Of a stretch of DNA of 64,000 bases, positions 64,000 through 64,000 are shown in pieces (the stretch's first letter is position 1; each line of letters begins with the position of its first letter). The stretch spans positions 222,467 through 286,466 of the forward strand of contig JANEZZ010001504.1 in the NCBI GenBank assembly GCA_026122225.1, written 5' to 3'. The position numbers and the translations under genes are program-made. Under the pieces are notes generated by a model. The model had not been told where the DNA came from. It ran no database searches and saw only the letters and a list, made by a program, of their open reading frames with translations. This DNA comes from Heloderma charlesbogerti (lineage: Eukaryota > Chordata > Lepidosauria > Squamata > Helodermatidae).

Positions 64000-64000
64000 T
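62127..64000 (-). mobile_element. RTE-BovB LINE, young, continues past the window edge
   Basis: Clean minus-strand BovB with its 3' terminus at about 62130 (complement: ACTGAACGACTGAAACAAAA then CAACACAATG) and an uninterrupted RT frame to the right edge. BovB is the RTE-clade LINE shared by squamates and ruminants through horizontal transfer; its machinery also moves Sauria SINEs such as the one at 17068-17406. CpGs are largely retained, as expected of a recent insertion. Confidence 0.95.

Noticed and set aside
1..64000. CRISPR arrays, bacterial operons, phage or plasmid features
   Set aside because: No spaced direct repeats, no bacterial gene density; content is vertebrate interspersed repeats.
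1..64000. Endogenous retroviruses or other LTR elements
   Set aside because: I saw no gag, pol or env remnants and no paired long direct repeats; family B as a solo LTR remains only a possibility.

Overview
This is vertebrate nuclear DNA, almost certainly from a squamate reptile (lizard or snake). The signature is the combination of a young RTE-BovB LINE, a Sauria-type tRNA SINE, CR1 and L2 LINEs, an L1 remnant, MIR-like SINEs and many short hAT-like and Harbinger-like non-autonomous DNA elements, on a CpG-poor, microsatellite-rich background. I found no host protein-coding exon, tRNA or rRNA gene; every recognisable coding stretch is retrotransposon-derived. The window reads as intergenic or deep intronic.

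Layout. 1-6 kb: unassigned DNA, a copy of an unnamed repeat (family B here), then a 5'-truncated CR1 on the minus strand (2515-5680) split by a hAT-like element with a perfect 8-bp target duplication. 6-17 kb: a minisatellite, small MITEs, old BovB 3' fragments and a candidate conserved non-coding block (11100-11640). 17-33 kb: a Sauria SINE, L2, tRNA-SINE and MIR pieces, a 1.2-kb foldback element (28780-30014), and an L1 3' end with a SINE nested in its coding region. 33-42 kb: a 1.6-kb L2 with reverse-transcriptase remnants, then MITEs and old LINE tails. 42.2-46.6 kb: a near full-length CR1 with both ORFs recognisable but broken. 46.6-55.5 kb: MITEs, MIR, L2 tails and candidate non-coding elements.

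The most striking part is 55498-62126. CpG density jumps abruptly at its left edge. Inside it are three insertion-riddled copies of the same BovB 3' half that appears clean at 62127-64000, separated by a flank that also recurs in noisy form. Exact matches of up to 27 bases alternate with bursts of extra bases, so the noisy copies are 1.3 to 2.9 times as long as the clean one. This fits uncorrected long-read or gap-fill sequence better than evolution, so the apparent tandem BovB array should not be trusted as it stands.

How the parts relate: the BovB in the window is the kind of element whose machinery mobilises Sauria SINEs. CR1 and L2 are older, degraded layers. The DNA-element families are internally palindromic and several insert into one another, giving a relative order of insertion: family B before the CAGTG hAT MITE, CR1 before the TAGGG hAT element, L2 before the CAGTG MITE, and L1 before the tRNA SINE.
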